Positions 1-9,751 of a stretch of DNA of 11,044 nt are shown here, in pieces. The position numbers and the translations under genes were made by a program. The stretch covers positions 1-11,044 of the forward strand of contig JBBPYA010000089.1 of assembly GCA_038200385.1 (NCBI GenBank), in the 5' to 3' direction. The notes beneath the pieces are model-generated. The model was given only the letters and a program-made list of their open reading frames with translations. It was not told where the DNA came from and made no database searches. Source of the stretch: JBBPYA01 sp038200385. Lineage in GTDB: Bacteria > Actinomycetota > Actinomycetes > Mycobacteriales > Geodermatophilaceae. Each line of letters starts with the position of its first letter. Within the stretch, counting starts at the first letter, position 1.

Positions 1-2703
<2,703 letters not shown>

Positions 2704-2711
<8 letters not shown>

Positions 2712-4167
2712 CCCACGCGGTTTCCTGAGCACGCCGCGGGAGCTGCCGACGCGGCGGCCCGTCGACGTCCGGATCCAGGACTGGCACGAGGTGTACGACG
2801 ACTTCGCCGCCGGCTCGGTGCGCGCGCAGGCGGGGCGATGCATGGACTGCGGCATCCCGTTCTGTCACCACGGCTGCCCGCTGGGCAACCTGATCCCGGA
2901 GTGGAACGACCTGGTCCGCCGCGACGACTGGGCCACCGCCATCGAGCGGTTGCACGCCACGAACAACTTCCCGGAGTTCACCGGGCGGTTGTGCCCGGCG
3001 CCCTGCGAGGCCTCCTGCGTGCTGGGCATCAACCCCGCGGACACCTCGGGTCCGGTGGCGATCAAGCAGGTGGAGGTCGAGATCATCGACCGGGCCTGGG
3101 ACGAGGGCTGGGTCCGCCCGCGCCCGCCGGCGGTTCGCAGTGGACGCACCGTCGCCGTGGTCGGGTCCGGCCCGGCCGGGCTGGCCGCGGCCCAACAGCT
3201 GACCCGCGCCGGCCACGAGGTCACCGTCTTCGAGCGCGCGGACCGCCTCGGTGGGCTGCTGCGCTACGGAATCCCCGAGTTCAAGATGGAGAAGCGGCAC
3301 CTGGACCGCCGACTCGAGCAGTTGCGCGCCGAGGGCACCCGCTTCGTCACCGGGTGCGACGTCGGCGCCGACCTGACCGCCGAGGAGCTGCGCTCCTTGT
3401 ACGACGCGGTGCTGCTCGCCGGCGGCGCCACGGTCGGCCGTGACCTCCCCGCGGGGGGCCGGGAACTGGCCGGGATCCACCTGGCCATGGACTACCTGCC
3501 GCCCTCCAACCGGGTGCAGCAGGGCGACCTCGCCGAACCGCCGATCACCGCCGCCGGCAAGCGGGTCGTCATCATCGGTGGCGGCGACACCGGTGCGGAC
3601 TGCCTGGGCACGGCGCACCGGCAGGGTGCCGTCGCCGTACACCAGCTGGAGATCATGCCGGTGCCACCGGAGGAGCGCGACGGCTCCACCCCGTGGCCCA
3701 CCTGGCCGCTCATGATGCGCGCCGGCAGCGCGCACGAGGAGGGCGGCGAGCGGATCTTCAGCGTGGGCACCGAACGTTTCGTCGACGACGGGACGGGCCG
3801 CGTCGGGGCGATCGCCGTCCATGACGTCGCGATGGTCGACGGGCGTTTCGAGAAGGTCGAGGGCAGCGAACGCGAGCTGGCGTGCGAGCTGGTGCTGCTC
3901 GCGATGGGCTTCACCGGGGCCCAACCGGAGGGACTGTTGGCCGGGCTCGGCGTCGAGATCGACAAGCGCGGCAACGTGGTGCGCGACGGGGCCTGGCAGA
4001 GCACCGTTCCCGGCGTCTTCGTCGCGGGGGACATGGGTCGGGGCCAGTCCCTGATCGTGTGGGCGATCGCCGAGGGACGCGCCGCGGCGGCGGCCGTGGA
4101 CGCCCACCTGACCGGGGACTCGATGCTGCCCCGGCCGATCGAGCCGACCACGCTGTCCCTGCGCTGA
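2704..4167 (+). CDS. gltD: Glutamate synthase (NADPH) small subunit
   Basis: Small (beta) subunit of glutamate synthase, 487 residues, close to the family norm. It takes electrons from NADPH through FAD and passes them via iron-sulfur clusters to GltB. The N-terminal ferredoxin-like region has cysteines at 46, 49, 54 and 58 and again at 97, 101 and 105, the family's two low-potential [4Fe-4S] sets. The FAD Rossmann motif GSGPAG is at 154-159, the NADPH motif GGGDTG at 292-297, and the FAD-closing motif GVFVAGDMGRG at 437-447. The GTG at 2704 is chosen because it has a GGAGG six bases upstream and gives the usual N-terminus (PDPRGFLSTPRE, then D-W-x-E-V-Y). Only upstream starts buried in gltB compete with it. 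It overlaps the gltB stop by 8 bases, so the two are almost certainly co-transcribed and coupled. It is intact. Confidence 0.97.
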
Positions 4168-4210
4168 CCCGTCCGCCGCGCGTCCCGAGGAACGAGTGAT
4201 GATGCGCAGT

Positions 4211-4235
4211 CGGCCCGATCACCCGCTCCGGGCCG
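4211..4235 (+). terminator. Weak hairpin in the gltD-pyk gap, possible terminator
   Basis: A perfect 7-base inverted repeat (CGGCCCG at 4211-4217, CGGGCCG at 4229-4235) flanks an 11-base loop in the 96-base gap between gltD and pyk. It is all G/C and has no T-tract. GC-rich actinobacteria often lack T-tracts, so it may be a terminator for gltBD or an attenuator before pyk. A repeat of this size can also arise by chance in such GC-rich DNA. The rest of the gap shows no clear promoter hexamers. Confidence 0.25.
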
Positions 4236-4263
4236 TCCCGGTGACTCTGCAAGGCTTTCGACC

Positions 4264-5676
4264 ATGACACGGCGCGCGAAGATCGTCTGCACGCTCGGCC
4301 CGGCCACCGCCACCGAGGAGCAGATCGTCGCGCTCGTCGACGCCGGGATGGACGTGGCCCGGCTGAACTTCAGCCATGGTGGACGCGACGACCACGCGCG
4401 CGCCTACGACCTGGTTCGCGGGGCCTCGGACCGGACCGGGCGCAGCGTGGGAATCCTCGGAGACCTGCAGGGCCCCAAGATCCGGCTGGGGCGCTTCGCG
4501 CAGTCCCCGGTCCTGTGGGTGGCCGGCCAGGACGTCACGATCACCGTCGAGGACGTCATCGGCAGTAACGACCGGGTCTCGACGACGTACCCGCAACTGG
4601 CCGCCGACGTTCGTCCGGGTGACCGGTTGCTCATCGACGACGGCAACGTCGCGGTCAGCGTCCTGCACGTCGAAGGGTCCGAGGTGCGGTGCCGGGTCGA
4701 GGAGGGCGGCCTGGTCAGCGACCGGAAGGGACTGTCCCTGCCCGGGGTCGCGGTCAGCGCGCCGGCGCTGTCGGACAAGGACGCCGAGGATCTGCGATTC
4801 GCGCTCGGGTTGGCCGTCGACTTCGTCGCGCTGTCCTTCGTCCGGTCGCCGTCGGACGCCGAACTCGTGCATGCGGTGATGGCCGACGCGGGCGTCCGCG
4901 TCCCGGTGATCGCCAAGGTGGAGAAGCCCGAGGCGGTGGCCGATCTCGAGGCCGTCCTCGGCGCGTTCGACGGGCTGATGGTCGCCCGCGGTGATCTGGG
5001 CGTGGAGATGCGGCTCGAGCAGGTGCCCCTGGTGCAGAAGCGCGCGGTCCAGATGGCCCGGGAGCGGGCCAAGCCGGTGATCGTGGCCACCCAGATGCTG
5101 GAGTCGATGATCACGCACTCCCGGCCGACGCGGGCCGAGGCCTCCGACGTGGCGAACGCCGTCCTGGACGGTGCCGACGCGGTGATGCTGTCCGGGGAGA
5201 CCAGCGTGGGGGAGTACCCGGTCGAGTCGGTGCGCACGATGGCCCGGATCCTGGACAACGTCGAGAGCGCGAGCACAGCGGTCCCGGCACTGCGCTACCC
5301 GGCGCGCACCATGGGCGGCGTCATCGCCAAGGCGGCCAAGGACATCGGGGAGGCGCTGGACGCCAAGGCGCTGGTCGCGTTCACTCAGTCCGGCGACACC
5401 GTACGCCGGCTTGCGCGCCACCACACGAACCTGCCACTGCTGGCCTTCACCCCGATTCCCGCCGTCCGCAGCCAGCTGGCCCTGACCTGGGGTGTCGAGA
5501 CGTTCATCACGCCCTCGGTCAGCCACACCGACGACATGATCCGGGCGGTGGACCGGGCGCTGCTGGACATCGACCGGCTGCGGGTCGGTGACCTCGTCGT
5601 CATCGTCGCCGGGACGCCGCCGAACACCTCCGGCGGGACCAACCTGGTTCGCGCCCACCGCATCGGTCAGGACTGA
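4264..5676 (+). CDS. pyk: Pyruvate kinase
   Basis: Last step of glycolysis in the cytoplasm: phosphoenolpyruvate plus ADP to pyruvate plus ATP. At 470 residues it is a normal bacterial enzyme without the extra C-terminal domain found in some bacilli. The N-terminus KIVCTLGPAT (6-15) and RLNFSHG (33-39) are the PEP/nucleotide site. DLQGPKIRLG (67-76) includes Lys72, at the position that is Glu in potassium-dependent enzymes. The catalytic lysine is Lys218 in IAKVEKPE, the metal ligands are Glu220 and Asp244 (VARGDLGVE), and Thr276 sits in VATQMLESM. The MLSGETSVGEYP stretch and the C-terminal regulatory domain follow. ATG 4264 gives the standard N-terminus; only a weak AAGG (4251-4254) precedes it. 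The thioesterase gene follows after 7 bases, so the pair is probably one transcript. The lysine signature suggests no potassium requirement. Confidence 0.97.
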   Translation: MTRRAKIVCTLGPATATEEQIVALVDAGMDVARLNFSHGGRDDHARAYDLVRGASDRTGRSVGILGDLQGPKIRLGRFAQSPVLWVAGQDVTITVEDVIGSNDRVSTTYPQLAADVRPGDRLLIDDGNVAVSVLHVEGSEVRCRVEEGGLVSDRKGLSLPGVAVSAPALSDKDAEDLRFALGLAVDFVALSFVRSPSDAELVHAVMADAGVRVPVIAKVEKPEAVADLEAVLGAFDGLMVARGDLGVEMRLEQVPLVQKRAVQMARERAKPVIVATQMLESMITHSRPTRAEASDVANAVLDGADAVMLSGETSVGEYPVESVRTMARILDNVESASTAVPALRYPARTMGGVIAKAAKDIGEALDAKALVAFTQSGDTVRRLARHHTNLPLLAFTPIPAVRSQLALTWGVETFITPSVSHTDDMIRAVDRALLDIDRLRVGDLVVIVAGTPPNTSGGTNLVRAHRIGQD

Positions 5677-5683
5677 GCCGACG

Positions 5684-6586
5684 GTGGCGGTGCGCGACCC
5701 TGGCGGCCCACCCGCTGAACCGGCGACCGGTCAGGCCGCGGTCGACGGGCTGGTGGCCACGCTGGATCTGCGGGCGGTGTCCGACGGGATCTTCGAGGGC
5801 AGCAGTCCGCAGCTGTCGCAGCAGCGGGTCTTCGGCGGCCAGGTCGCCGGGCAGGCGCTGGTGGCCGCCGGCCGCACCGTGCCGGCCGAGCGTCCGGTGC
5901 ACTCGCTGCACGCCTACTTCCTGCGGCCGGGTGACCCTCGGGTGCCGATCGTCTACACCGTCGACCGCATCCGGGACGGGCGGTCCTTCACCACCCGCCG
6001 CGTCGTCGCGGTGCAGCACGACGAGGCGATCTTCCACCTGTCGGCGTCCTTCCAGGTGGCCGAGGCGGCCGCCATGGAGCACGAACTGCCGATGCCCGAC
6101 GTCCCCGACCCGGAGAACCTGCCCACCCTGGACCAGCTCCTGCAGCCACTGTCCGGGCAGGCTCCCGCCTGGACCCAGCTGCCGCGGCCGATCGACCGCC
6201 GGCACATCGGGAATCCGCTGCACCGGCGCCCGGACCGAAGCGAGCAGCCGGACCGGACGCTGGTCTGGATGCGCGCCGATGGGGTGCTGCCCCCCGACGA
6301 ACTCGTCCAGGTGTGCGTGCTGACGTTCGCCAGTGACATGACGCTGCTCGACGCCGTGGTGGCCCGGCACGGATTGTCCATGGGGCGCGGGGAGGTTGCG
6401 GCCGCCAGCCTGGACCATGCGATGTGGTTCCACCGGCCGTTCCGTGCCGATGAATGGTTCCTCTACGAGGCGGACAGCCCGTCAGCATCGAACGGCCGGG
6501 GGCTGGCCACCGGGCGGATCTGGGCCAGGGATGGTCGGCACATCGTCACGGTGGTCCAGGAGGGCCTGGTGCGGCGGTCGCGCTGA
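5684..6586 (+). CDS. tesB: Acyl-CoA thioesterase II, TesB family
   Basis: Hydrolyses acyl-CoA to free fatty acid and CoA. With this start it has 300 residues, near the E. coli TesB length (about 286), and it aligns over its whole length as a double hotdog protein. Landmarks are RQ-VFGGQV-like SQQRVFGGQVAGQAL near residue 40, HSLHAYFLRPGD, DGRSFTTRRV, DHAMWFHRPF and the C-terminal VVQEGLVR. By comparison with the E. coli triad (Asp204, Thr228, Gln278) the catalytic residues are Asp218, Ser242 and Gln292, with Ser replacing Thr. GTG 5684, 7 bases after the pyk stop, is the likely start. GTG 5690 is an equal possibility, since the ribosome site is weak (AGGA at 5669-5672). A longer reading frame upstream only overlaps pyk and has no homology. 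Its stop abuts the stop of the convergent decarboxylase. The in vivo acyl substrate is unknown. Confidence 0.92.
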   Translation: MAVRDPGGPPAEPATGQAAVDGLVATLDLRAVSDGIFEGSSPQLSQQRVFGGQVAGQALVAAGRTVPAERPVHSLHAYFLRPGDPRVPIVYTVDRIRDGRSFTTRRVVAVQHDEAIFHLSASFQVAEAAAMEHELPMPDVPDPENLPTLDQLLQPLSGQAPAWTQLPRPIDRRHIGNPLHRRPDRSEQPDRTLVWMRADGVLPPDELVQVCVLTFASDMTLLDAVVARHGLSMGRGEVAAASLDHAMWFHRPFRADEWFLYEADSPSASNGRGLATGRIWARDGRHIVTVVQEGLVRRSR

Positions 6587-8062
6587 TCAGCCGGCCCGCA
6601 CGGCTTCGTAGGCCGACCCGATCGCGCGCCAGGCCTGCTCGACGTGGCGGTGGACGCTGCCGGGCGCGCCGATCGCCAGCCGGAGCGCGACCCGCCCGTC
6701 GACGACGCAGTGGGTCAGGAACAGCTCGCCGGAGGCGTTGAGCCGCTCGATCACCGACGCGGTGGCCGCCTCGCCGGCGGCCACGTCGAGATCCGTCCAC
6801 AGTGGACGGAAACAGACCAGGGACAGCGGGTGCGGCGCGACGATGTCGAACCGGGCGTCCGCCTCGACCCAGGCGGCGAACTCCTGGGCCAACTCGACGT
6901 GCGAGCGGATGTGCGCGCGAAGACCCTCCCCGCCGTACCAGCGGATCACCGACCACAGCTTGAGCGCCCGGAACCGCCGCCCGAGCGGCACCTGCCAGTC
7001 GCGGTAGTCCAGGACCGCCCCGGACTCGGAGGCGGTGTTGCGCAGGTACTCCGGCAGCACCGACAGGGCGCCGGTCAACGCGGCGCGGTCTGCCACCCAG
7101 AACGCGGTGCAGTCGAAGTTCGTCAGCAGCCACTTGTGAGGGTCGGTGCAGTAGGAGTCGGCGTACTCGGCGACCCCGTCGTTGATCCACCGCAGCTCCG
7201 GGCAGATGGCTGCGACCCCGGCGTACGCCGCATCGACGTGCAGCCAGACCTGCTCGTCGCGGCAGAGCGCCCCGATTGCGGCCACCGGGTCGATCGCGGT
7301 GGTCGCCGTGGTCCCGACGGTCGCGCACACCATCGCCGGGACCAGCCTCGCCTGCCGGTCCGCCGCGATCATCCGGCACAGGTCGGCCGGGTCCATCGCC
7401 TGGGTCACCGGGTCCACCGCGACCTGCCGGACCGCGGCCGCGCCGATGCCGGCGATCCGGGCCCCCTTCTCCATCGAGGAGTGGGTCTGCGACGAGACGT
7501 ACACCGCATACCGGTCGCGTACGCCGTCCGGCGTGACCGCACCTGCGCTGACCCGGTGCAGCGCGGCGAGCAGCGCGACCAGGTTTGCACTGGAGGCGGA
7601 GTCCTGGATGACACCGCCGCCGGCCGTCCGCGAACTGAACCGGAGCGGCAACCCGAGCAGTTCGCGCAGCCAGTCGACGACCACAGTCTCCAACTCGGTG
7701 CAGGCCGGACTGGTGACCCAGAGCATTCCCTGGACGCCCAGGCCGGCCGAGAGCAGGTCGCCGAGGATGGCCGGGCCCGAGCTGTTCGCCGGGAAGTACG
7801 CGAAGTGCCGGGGATGCTGCCAGTGCGTGACCCCGGGCAGCACGACGGCATTTAGGTCGGCCAGGACCGACTCGAACGGTTCCCCGCGCTCAGGCGGGTG
7901 CGCCGGCAGTGTCGCGGCGATCTGTCCCGGCACCGCCTGTGACCGGACCGGGCGGGACTCGATGGTGTCCAGGTAGTCGGCGATCCAGTCCACGACCTGC
8001 CGCCCGTACTCCCGGAACTCCGCGGACGTCATGTGCCGGGCGCCGGGACCGGTCACTGGCAT
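6587..8062 (-). CDS. PLP-dependent aromatic L-amino acid decarboxylase family protein
   Basis: A group II, PLP-dependent decarboxylase of 491 residues, close to animal and plant aromatic amino acid decarboxylases throughout. Such enzymes convert tyrosine, DOPA, phenylalanine or tryptophan to the amine and CO2. The HPRHFAYFP substrate-pocket region, GGGVIQDSAS (PLP phosphate), His194 (SQTHSSME, stacks on PLP), Asp277 in HVDAAYAG and the Schiff-base Lys310 in DPHKWLL are all present. Tyr339 aligns with the catalytic loop tyrosine (human Tyr332), which favours decarboxylation over the aldehyde synthases with Phe there. Gly361 (PLGRRF) matches the Gly seen in plant tryptophan-type enzymes. That hint is weak across kingdoms, so the substrate is left open. 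ATG 8062 is preferred because GGAG lies 4 bases before it; ATG 8032 has no such site. It overlaps the upstream lipoprotein gene by 10 bases. No signal peptide: cytoplasmic. Confidence 0.9.
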   Translation of the reverse strand: MPVTGPGARHMTSAEFREYGRQVVDWIADYLDTIESRPVRSQAVPGQIAATLPAHPPERGEPFESVLADLNAVVLPGVTHWQHPRHFAYFPANSSGPAILGDLLSAGLGVQGMLWVTSPACTELETVVVDWLRELLGLPLRFSSRTAGGGVIQDSASSANLVALLAALHRVSAGAVTPDGVRDRYAVYVSSQTHSSMEKGARIAGIGAAAVRQVAVDPVTQAMDPADLCRMIAADRQARLVPAMVCATVGTTATTAIDPVAAIGALCRDEQVWLHVDAAYAGVAAICPELRWINDGVAEYADSYCTDPHKWLLTNFDCTAFWVADRAALTGALSVLPEYLRNTASESGAVLDYRDWQVPLGRRFRALKLWSVIRWYGGEGLRAHIRSHVELAQEFAAWVEADARFDIVAPHPLSLVCFRPLWTDLDVAAGEAATASVIERLNASGELFLTHCVVDGRVALRLAIGAPGSVHRHVEQAWRAIGSAYEAVRAG

Positions 8063-8973
8063 ACGTCTCCGAGGTAGCCCTGCAGGAAGTCCTTCTGCTG
8101 CGTGGTCACCGGAATCTCGCTGTACTGCTTGTCCCCGCCGTCGAAGCTGAGCCACAGCGGGAACTGGAACGGCGTCTTCACCTCGGCCAGGTAGTGCGGA
8201 TCGCAGGTGGCCTGCCGGATCCGGATGGGGACGGCGAGGTCGGTGTCCGACGCGGCCAGCTCGACCGGCAGGTCAGTTCCCGCATCCGGGCGGACCTGGA
8301 GTACCACGCTGCCGAGCATGTCGACGACGGCGATCGAGGCGGTGCTGCCGGCGCGGTGCAGCCGCAGTGAGCCCGACACCGTGGCGGCACCGTTCTGCTG
8401 CTCGACGGCGAGATCGACCAGCGTGACCGTCACCGCGGCGGCGATCGCCTGGGCGCGACACCGCTCGGCGTGGATTCCCGGGATGGTGTTGTTGTCGGAG
8501 GGCAGCGGCACCCGCAGCTGCTCGGAGCGCCCGTCGGGGCGCAGCACGTCCAGCAGCGCGTACGCCGGCTCGGGGGAGATGCCGTCCCCGCAGATGGCCG
8601 TCCCGTACGTCGAGCGCAGGTCGATCAGCGCGCCGGGTTGGAACTCGCTCTGCTTCGGCGTGGCGGCCAGCCGCTGGAAACCCGGGGAGTCCAATGTGAC
8701 CCCGGAGACGGTGAACGGCTCGGGACCGGTGTTGTGGACCCGGATCTGGAACTGTCCCGTCGTGGCGTAGTCGATCCGCGCACGGTAGGCCAGCGCGGTC
8801 ACCCCGGGTACCGCCGGGCCGTAGCTCGGGGCGGCCCAGGACGACGCTGTGGTGGCGGTCGGTGCGACCGGACTCGCGGTCGCACCCGTCGCTGTCGGCT
8901 CGGCAGAGCCGCGCGAGCAGCCGCCGACCAGCACCAGGACGGTCAGCGCGAGGGTGCAGCGGGTCTTCGGCAC
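8053..8973 (-). CDS. Secreted lipoprotein of unknown function
   Basis: Predicted 306-residue lipoprotein. From GTG 8973 it has a short basic N-region (VPKTR), a hydrophobic core (LALTVLVLV) and a lipobox LVGG-Cys19, so the mature protein should be lipid-anchored outside the membrane. An S/T/A/P-rich linker follows (20-48). A domain of about 255 residues I do not recognise comes next; it looks beta-rich, with a segment VHNTGPEPFTVSGVTL that resembles Ig-like or beta-sandwich folds. It has four cysteines (128, 172, 257 and 305, the last next to the C-terminus), enough for two disulfides. GTG 8973 is the only start that gives a complete signal peptide; longer frames run into the tRNA and the antisense of the response regulator. 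The start is one base from the tRNA 3' end, and the stop overlaps the decarboxylase start by 10 bases. The protein is clearly real by its lipobox and coupling; the function is open. Confidence 0.85.
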   Translation of the reverse strand: MPKTRCTLALTVLVLVGGCSRGSAEPTATGATASPVAPTATTASSWAAPSYGPAVPGVTALAYRARIDYATTGQFQIRVHNTGPEPFTVSGVTLDSPGFQRLAATPKQSEFQPGALIDLRSTYGTAICGDGISPEPAYALLDVLRPDGRSEQLRVPLPSDNNTIPGIHAERCRAQAIAAAVTVTLVDLAVEQQNGAATVSGSLRLHRAGSTASIAVVDMLGSVVLQVRPDAGTDLPVELAASDTDLAVPIRIRQATCDPHYLAEVKTPFQFPLWLSFDGGDKQYSEIPVTTQQKDFLQGYLGDVCQ

Positions 8974-8974
8974 G

Positions 8975-9048
8975 TGCCCCCGGTGGGACTCGAACCCACA
9001 CTGTCGGAGGTTTGAGCTCCGTCTCTCTGCCGGTTGGAGTACAGGGGC
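8975..9048 (-). tRNA. tRNA with CAA anticodon (Leu by codon), short variable loop
   Basis: A 74-nt cloverleaf read by hand. The acceptor stem is GCCCCTG with CGGGGGC (one T-G wobble) and discriminator A at 8975. The D-arm is 3 base pairs (CTC/GAG) with GG in the loop. The anticodon stem CGGAG/CTCCG is perfect and the 7-nt loop CTCAAAC puts anticodon CAA at 9014-9012. The variable loop is only 5 nt (ACAGT), and the T-arm GTGGG-TTCGAGT-CCCAC is perfect. CCA is not encoded, as is common in actinobacteria. CAA reads UUG (Leu), but bacterial tRNA-Leu normally has a long variable arm, so this is atypical. The D-loop is one base longer than the simplest fit. The lipoprotein gene starts two bases past the discriminator. 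The gene is very likely real; its amino acid is less certain. Confidence 0.88.
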
Positions 9049-9062
9049 GGAAAAGCGCCCCC

Positions 9063-9068
9063 ATGCTA
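9063..9068 (-). promoter_or_regulatory. Candidate -10 box of the tRNA transcript
   Basis: TAGCAT (TANNNT type) on the minus strand ends 14 bases before the tRNA 5' end, which would give a leader of about 8 nt. No convincing -35 hexamer is seen, as is frequent in GC-rich actinobacterial promoters. It would drive the tRNA and, by read-through, the lipoprotein and decarboxylase genes. Confidence 0.35.
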
Positions 9069-9136
9069 GCCGGACTACGCTGACCGGCCGGAGGACGCGC
9101 TGGTCGCGCGCCCGGGTGGTGGGCGGACTCGCCGGG

Positions 9137-9142
9137 AGGAGG
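9137..9142 (+). promoter_or_regulatory. Shine-Dalgarno site of the ANTAR response regulator
   Basis: AGGAGG with six bases to GTG 9149, the strongest ribosome site in the window. It fixes the start of the response regulator and excludes the longer in-frame reading that would run back through the tRNA. Confidence 0.8.
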
Positions 9143-9148
9143 CCGACC

Positions 9149-9727
9149 GTGGGACAGCCACTACGCGTTCTGATCGCCGAGGACGAGGCGCTGATCCGGC
9201 TGGATCTCAAGGAGATGTTGGAAGAGGAGGGCTACGCCGTCGTCGGCGAGGCGGCCGACGGGCAGCGCGCGGTCGAGCTGGCCGAGCAGCTTCGCCCGGA
9301 CCTGGTGTTCCTCGACATCAAGATGCCCGGGATGGACGGCCTGCAGGCCGCCGAGCGGATCGCGGGGAAGCGGATCGCGCCGGTCGTCATCCTCACCGCC
9401 TTCAGCCAGCGTGACCTCGTCGAGCGGGCGCGGGACGCGGGGGCGGTCGCCTATCTGGTCAAGCCGTTTCAGAAGCACGACCTGCCGCCCACCATCGAGA
9501 TGGCCACCGCCCGCTTCGCCGAGCTGGTCGCGCTGGAGACCGAGGTGCAGGAGCTGCAGGACCGGATGGCCGTCCGCAAGCTCGTCGATCGCGCCAAGGG
9601 CCTGCTGATGGGCCAGCACGAGATGACCGAACCGGAGGCGTTCCGCTGGATCCAGCGCACCGCCATGGACCGGCGGGTGAGCATGCGTGAGGTCGCCACC
9701 AGTGTGCTCGCGGACAGTGACGGCTGA
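9149..9727 (+). CDS. pdtaR: PdtaR-like response regulator, receiver plus ANTAR RNA-binding domain
   Basis: Cytoplasmic response regulator of 192 residues that likely acts on RNA. The receiver domain (about 5-120) has the acidic pair Glu11/Asp12, phospho-acceptor Asp56 (FLDIKMPGMDG), Thr83 and Lys105 (LVKPF). A helical linker (LETEVQELQDRM) leads to the ANTAR domain (about 131-187), with the family marks RAKGLLM (148-154), EAFRWIQRTAM and the V-A final helix. Phosphorylated ANTAR regulators bind paired hexaloop hairpins in mRNA leaders and block terminators. Domain order and length match M. tuberculosis PdtaR (Rv1626, about 205 residues), whose kinase PdtaS is encoded elsewhere; no kinase gene is in this window. 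GTG 9149 is set by AGGAGG. The gene is divergent from the tRNA across 100 bases and lies upstream of the Liv-type binding protein. The symbol is by homology and context. Confidence 0.93.
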   Translation: MGQPLRVLIAEDEALIRLDLKEMLEEEGYAVVGEAADGQRAVELAEQLRPDLVFLDIKMPGMDGLQAAERIAGKRIAPVVILTAFSQRDLVERARDAGAVAYLVKPFQKHDLPPTIEMATARFAELVALETEVQELQDRMAVRKLVDRAKGLLMGQHEMTEPEAFRWIQRTAMDRRVSMREVATSVLADSDG

Positions 9728-9751
9728 GGCCGGATCCGTCTCGCTCGGGTC

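Noticed and set aside
6644..7855. 403-codon open frame on the plus strand
   Set aside because: It is antisense to the decarboxylase, whose catalytic motifs are all intact, and its translation resembles no protein family.
8030..8032. Alternative ATG start of the decarboxylase
   Set aside because: No Shine-Dalgarno precedes it, whereas ATG 8062 has GGAG at 4 bases; it remains possible because the ten extra residues are not conserved-looking.
9044..9061. Hairpin GGGGCG-GAAAAG-CGCCCC across the tRNA 5' end, as a terminator or a fold competing with the acceptor stem
   Set aside because: It reuses the tRNA acceptor strand, has no T-tract, and the candidate -10 box would start transcription too late to include the pairing leader.
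9076..9081. TACGCT as a -10 box for the response regulator
   Set aside because: It matches TANNNT only; the region 17 bases upstream has no -35 likeness, so it is not listed as a feature.
8849..9148. Upstream in-frame extension of the response regulator
   Set aside because: It would read through the tRNA and lipoprotein antisense; the AGGAGG before GTG 9149 and the family N-terminus set the start.
8974..9210. Upstream in-frame extension of the lipoprotein
   Set aside because: It would run through the tRNA and opposite the response regulator and would bury the signal peptide internally.
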